This document shows, one piece after another, positions 6,328-9,173 of a stretch of DNA of 9,173 bases. Under the pieces are notes generated by a model. It was not told where the DNA came from. It ran no database searches and saw nothing but the letters and a program-made list of their open reading frames with translations. The stretch is from Opitutaceae bacterium (GTDB lineage: Bacteria > Verrucomicrobiota > Verrucomicrobiia > Opitutales > Opitutaceae): the NCBI GenBank assembly GCA_023269455.1, contig JAHFTG010000076.1, positions 1 through 9,173 of the forward strand, in the 5' to 3' direction. A program made the translations under genes and the position numbers. Each line of letters opens with the position of its first letter. Positions within the stretch are counted from its first letter, which is position 1.

Positions 6328-7725
6328 ATGAATCGGGTCTATATCAAAACCTACGGGTGCCAGATGAACGAGCGCGACAGCGATGCCGTCGCGGCGATGC
6401 TTCGCGCCCGCGGCTACCGCATTGTCGGCGATGAGAACGACTGCGACATCATGCTGCTCAACACCTGCTCCGTGCGCGACGCCGCCGAGCAGAAGGCGAT
6501 CGGCAAGGCCGGCTACGTCTCCCATCGCAAGAAACACCAGCCTGACTTCGTCCTCGGCATCCTCGGCTGCATGGCGCAGAACCGCGGCGCCGAACTTTTG
6601 GACAAACTGCCCGACGTGGACCTCATCGTCGGCACGCAAAAATTCCACCAGGTTCCCGATTACCTTGATAATCTCCGCGCCGCGCGCGAGGCCGGCGTGC
6701 CCATCGGCGAGACCATCATCGACATCGCCGAAGAGGCCGGTTCGCAGAATACGATCAAAGATCACCTCGCGCCCGAGACCGATGCAAACGGTGCGACAAC
6801 GCAGCAGGTCAACGCCTTCGTCTCGATCCAGCAGGGCTGCAACATGGATTGCCACTTCTGCATCGTTCCTAAAACGCGCGGCGACGAACGCTCCCGCCCG
6901 ATGGAGGACATCGTGGCCGAGTGCGAAGGGCTGGCGAAGCGCGGTGTTAAAGAGATCACGCTCCTCGGCCAGATCGTGACGAGCTATGGCCGTCGCGACT
7001 ATGCGCATACCGGCGGCGTGTCGCCCTTCGTGCAGTTGATCGAGAAGGTCCACGCCATCGACGGCATCGAGCGCATCCGCTTTACGTCACCGCATCCGCG
7101 CGGGTTTAAAGACGACCTCGTCGAAGCCTACGGACGTCTCCCGAAACTTTGCGAATACGTGCATCTCCCGATGCAGAGCGGCAGCAACCGCATCCTCAAG
7201 GCGATGAACCGCCCTTATTCTCGCGAGCGCTACAAGGAGATCGTGGACGCGCTTCGCGCCGTGCGGTCCGACATGTATTTCTCGACCGACATCATCGTGG
7301 GTTTCCCCGGCGAGACCGACGAAGACTTCGAGCAGACGCGCGAGCTGTTCGAGGCGTGCAACTACGACATGGCGTTCATTTTTAAGTATTCCATCCGCAG
7401 CGGCACGCCGGCGGCGGAACTCGGCGACCAGATTCCCGACGAGGTGAAAGAGCATCGCAACGCCGTGCTCCTCGACATCCTCCGCAAGAATTCCGAACGT
7501 CGCAACGCCGCCCTTCTCGGCACCGTCGAGGAAGTGCTCGTCGAAGGTGCTGACAAGACCGGCCAGCGGTTCACCGGCCGCACGCGCGGCAACCGCGTGA
7601 CGATCTTCGATGCCGATCCGCGCCTTGTTGGCCAGCTCGTGCCGCTCAAGATCGACCGCGCCAGCATAAGCACGCTCTACGGCGAACTCGTGCTCGCCGG
7701 AGTCGAGAGCCCCGGTTCAACCTAA
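6328..7725 (+). CDS. miaB: tRNA-2-methylthio-N6-dimethylallyladenosine synthase MiaB
   Basis: A 465-aa radical-SAM methylthiotransferase that should add a methylthio group to i6A37 of tRNAs, in the cytoplasm. Seen directly: an N-terminal UPF0004 domain with auxiliary-cluster Cys11 (KTYGCQMNERDSD), Cys47 (NTCSVRDAAEQKA) and Cys81 (LGCMAQ). The radical-SAM ligands are Cys171, Cys175 and Cys178 in QQGCNMDCHFCIVPKTRG. Later blocks are SPHPRGF, HLPMQSGSNRILKAMNR and DIIVGFPGETDEDF, with a C-terminal TRAM domain (about 398-457). Length is typical. The ATG at 6328 is chosen because the conserved N-terminus starts there; a longer frame opening at 6106 only adds 74 residues antisense to the transglycosylase gene. 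One oddity is that the usual LGQNVNSY motif reads LGQIVTSYG (212-221). The protein is clearly closer to MiaB than to RimO or MtaB by its N-terminus. It is probably the first gene of an operon with the two genes downstream. Confidence 0.95.
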   Translation: MNRVYIKTYGCQMNERDSDAVAAMLRARGYRIVGDENDCDIMLLNTCSVRDAAEQKAIGKAGYVSHRKKHQPDFVLGILGCMAQNRGAELLDKLPDVDLIVGTQKFHQVPDYLDNLRAAREAGVPIGETIIDIAEEAGSQNTIKDHLAPETDANGATTQQVNAFVSIQQGCNMDCHFCIVPKTRGDERSRPMEDIVAECEGLAKRGVKEITLLGQIVTSYGRRDYAHTGGVSPFVQLIEKVHAIDGIERIRFTSPHPRGFKDDLVEAYGRLPKLCEYVHLPMQSGSNRILKAMNRPYSRERYKEIVDALRAVRSDMYFSTDIIVGFPGETDEDFEQTRELFEACNYDMAFIFKYSIRSGTPAAELGDQIPDEVKEHRNAVLLDILRKNSERRNAALLGTVEEVLVEGADKTGQRFTGRTRGNRVTIFDADPRLVGQLVPLKIDRASISTLYGELVLAGVESPGST

Positions 7726-7735
7726 TTTTTTACGC

Positions 7736-8275
7736 ATGTCACTTTTACTCGCCACCCTCATTCCCGGTCTGCTGTTGCTCGCGCTCGGGACGCTTTTTCT
7801 GATCGGCAACTCGGCGATCACGGCGATGTTCAAGGCGCTGCCTCGTTCGCAGATCGCCGCGTATGTTTTCTTTGGATCGGGCGCGCTTTGGTTTCTTTAC
7901 AACGCGTGGAATCTTTCGACGGCCGACTTCGGCGAGTATCATGTGCTGCTGACGGTTGGCTTCGCGGCGGTGGCCGTGTTGTCGTTCAAGCTGGTGCCCG
8001 ATTTTCTCGCGGTGCGCGGCTTGTGCGTGCTCGTGCTGCTCGGTGCATCGCCGCTGCTCTACTCCGCTTATATGGAGTATGACAGACCGCAGCGCCTCTT
8101 CATGGTGACGGCGGTTTACATCGCTATTGGACTAGCGATTTACCTCGGTGCGTCGCCTTTCCGGCTGCGCGATTTCTTCGAGTGGCTCTACCGCGTTCCG
8201 TTGCGCGGACGCATTCTCGGCGGGGTGTTGGCGGCTTACGGTCTGCTGCTCGTCGGCGTGTCGTTCACTTATTAA
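7736..8275 (+). CDS. Hypothetical polytopic inner-membrane protein
   Basis: A 179-aa hydrophobic protein of unknown function and no family that I recognise. About six membrane-spanning segments are visible: roughly residues 4-24, 40-58, 68-84, 92-112, 120-138 and 160-176, joined by short loops. Basic residues occur in several loops (for example Lys33/Arg37 and Arg143/Arg145), while a short acidic/aromatic stretch (MEYDRPQR, 113-120) lies between segments 4 and 5. No enzymatic or transporter motif is visible and there is no cleavable signal peptide. The ATG is 10 nt after the miaB stop and the TAA is 11 nt before the gmk start, so it is very probably co-transcribed with both. The start follows a T-rich stretch (TAATTTTTTACGC) with no Shine-Dalgarno sequence. 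The position gives no clear hint of function. Confidence 0.85.
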   Translation: MSLLLATLIPGLLLLALGTLFLIGNSAITAMFKALPRSQIAAYVFFGSGALWFLYNAWNLSTADFGEYHVLLTVGFAAVAVLSFKLVPDFLAVRGLCVLVLLGASPLLYSAYMEYDRPQRLFMVTAVYIAIGLAIYLGASPFRLRDFFEWLYRVPLRGRILGGVLAAYGLLLVGVSFTY

Positions 8276-8286
8276 ATTTTTCTAAC

Positions 8287-8892
8287 GTGACGAACACCAC
8301 CGCGGTTACGCCTCCTGTTTTACTGGTGCTCGCCGGGCCCGCCGGTTCGGGGAAAACCACGCTTTGCGAACGCATGGTTGCCGAGGTTCCCGGCTTCGAG
8401 CGCGTGATCACCACGACGACGCGCGCGCCGCGTCCGGGTGAGATCAACGGTGTTCACTACCATTTTTTTTCGCCTGAAGAATTCGATGCGAAAGTCGCGG
8501 CGGGTGCGTTTCTGGAGTGGGCGTGGGTTCACAAGAAGAACCGTTACGGCACGCTTGCTTCGTCGGTGCTCGATCCGCTCGCGGCGGGGCGCAGCCTGAT
8601 CATCAACGTGGATGTGCAGGGCGTGGAAAACTTCCAGCGGGCGGCGGCGAGCAACGCGCTCCTCGCGAAACGCATGGGCACGGTGTTCATCAATGTGCCT
8701 ATCCCCGAGTTGCGCGTGCGCCTCGGCGGACGTGGCGAAACCGAGGCCGAGATCGCGCATCGCATGGAGACGGCCGAGCGCGAGCTGAAGGAGATCGGCA
8801 AGTTCGACTTCGTGGTCGAGAGCCACGACCGCGAGGGTGATTTCCAAGCGCTGCTCGCCATCTGGCGACAGGTGCAGGCTCGGGCCAGTTAA
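8287..8892 (+). CDS. gmk: Guanylate kinase
   Basis: A 201-aa enzyme that phosphorylates GMP (and dGMP) to GDP with ATP, supplying guanine nucleotides. Seen directly: the P-loop GPAGSGKT (17-24), the GMP-binding TTRAPRPGEINGVHYHF block (44-60) with Arg46, Arg49 and Tyr58, the FLEWAWVHKKNRYGT segment (75-89), INVDVQG (106-112) and the RLGGRGETEAEIAHRM lid region (145-160). The length matches the family (about 200-210). I chose the GTG at 8287, 11 nt after the preceding stop, because a longer in-frame extension to 8182 would overlap the membrane-protein gene and adds arginine-rich sequence unlike Gmk. The upstream stretch is AT-rich (TTAAATTTTTCTAAC) and has no Shine-Dalgarno sequence. It is the last gene of the likely miaB operon and converges on panD with 12 nt between stops. 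Confidence 0.95.
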   Translation: MTNTTAVTPPVLLVLAGPAGSGKTTLCERMVAEVPGFERVITTTTRAPRPGEINGVHYHFFSPEEFDAKVAAGAFLEWAWVHKKNRYGTLASSVLDPLAAGRSLIINVDVQGVENFQRAAASNALLAKRMGTVFINVPIPELRVRLGGRGETEAEIAHRMETAERELKEIGKFDFVVESHDREGDFQALLAIWRQVQARAS

Positions 8893-8904
8893 CCCCGTCG
8901 CGAC

Positions 8905-9173
8905 TTACGGCGCGTGGATTGGGTGTTCCTGCGTGCCGGTAACTTTGTTTCCCGGGCCGAGCAAAACGACACGGGGCATGTGGCCTTCGATCTGGTCTTC
9001 GGGCAGGCGGCAGTAGGCGATGATGATCGCAAGATCACCGGGCGACACGAGACGGGCGGCGGCGCCGTTGACCTGAATCTCACCGGTGGCTCCGTAGATC
9101 ACGTAGGTCGTGAAACGCGCGCCGTTGTTGATGTCGAGGACGTCCACTTGCTCAAACTCCAGCAGTCCGGCCG
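8905..9173 (-). CDS. panD: Aspartate 1-decarboxylase PanD (5' partial)
   Basis: This is the C-terminal portion of the pyruvoyl enzyme that decarboxylates L-aspartate to beta-alanine for pantothenate and coenzyme A synthesis. The frame continues past the right edge (AGLLEFEQVDVLDINNG reads through 9171), so the start and the Gly-Ser self-cleavage site that makes the pyruvoyl group lie outside the window; a GTG at 9145-9147 is internal. Seen directly: NGARFTTYVI (corresponding to the E. coli NGKRFSTYAI block with its active-site Arg and Tyr), the QVNGAAARLVSPGDLAIIIAY core, and a C-terminal tail ending TGTQEHPIHAP. About 89 of roughly 120-130 residues are visible. It converges on gmk. Confidence is high from the block order. 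Confidence 0.92.
   Translation of the reverse strand, partial: AGLLEFEQVDVLDINNGARFTTYVIYGATGEIQVNGAAARLVSPGDLAIIIAYCRLPEDQIEGHMPRVVLLGPGNKVTGTQEHPIHAP

Noticed and set aside
6238..7053. 271-aa open frame on the minus strand, opposite the start of miaB
   Set aside because: Antisense shadow of miaB; no family pattern, and the miaB frame has all its cysteine motifs.
8182..8286. 35-residue N-terminal extension of guanylate kinase
   Set aside because: It lies mostly inside the membrane-protein gene in another frame and is Arg-rich; the GTG at 8287 gives the normal family length.
8895..8910. CCGT/ACGG hairpin between gmk and panD as a terminator
   Set aside because: A 4-bp stem with no T-tract; it may be chance.
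1..9173. Mobile elements, CRISPR arrays, tRNA or rRNA genes
   Set aside because: No transposase or integrase pattern, no regularly spaced repeats and no tRNA/rRNA-like segments were seen; nearly all of the sequence is accounted for by coding regions.

Overview
The window is about 9.2 kb of densely coding, high-GC DNA carrying eight genes, six complete and two cut by the window edges. Gene content and style suggest a Gram-negative bacterium, possibly Verrucomicrobiota (Opitutaceae-like). The reasons are the GC-rich codon use, a PHP-type histidinol phosphatase, a lipoprotein lytic transglycosylase implying an outer envelope, and start codons with no visible Shine-Dalgarno sequence. The taxonomic placement is inference from style, not from a marker gene.

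Layout, left to right: (1) 1-413 (+), the C-terminal half of a PHP-family histidinol phosphatase. (2) 438-2873 (-), a large soluble hybrid sensor kinase with three PAS-like sensor domains, HisKA, HATPase and a C-terminal receiver; it converges on gene 1. (3) 3010-4104 (+), rlmN, a radical-SAM methyltransferase acting on 23S rRNA and tRNA, divergent from the kinase across a 136-nt gap. (4) 4125-5072 (-), an unrecognised 315-aa protein with its own well-formed sigma-70-type promoter. (5) 5196-6206 (-), a lipoprotein lytic transglycosylase. (6) 6328-7725 (+), miaB, a radical-SAM tRNA methylthiotransferase. (7) 7736-8275 (+), an unknown small polytopic membrane protein. (8) 8287-8892 (+), gmk, guanylate kinase. 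(9) 8905-9173 (-), the C-terminal part of panD, aspartate decarboxylase. This makes nine entries when the two edge fragments are counted.

Genes 6-8 (miaB, membrane protein, gmk) are spaced by only 10 and 11 nt and are probably one operon. The others are mostly single units in alternating orientation. Functionally the region is mainly housekeeping: RNA modification (RlmN, MiaB), nucleotide metabolism (Gmk), histidine and pantothenate biosynthesis (HisK, PanD) and cell-wall turnover, plus one signalling protein. No mobile element, CRISPR array, rRNA or tRNA was seen. No gap between genes exceeds 140 nt.

I found no convincing new multi-gene system. The items most worth a second look are the unrecognised 315-aa protein and its leader, the altered motif in MiaB, the unknown membrane protein between miaB and gmk, and the consistent absence of Shine-Dalgarno sequences.
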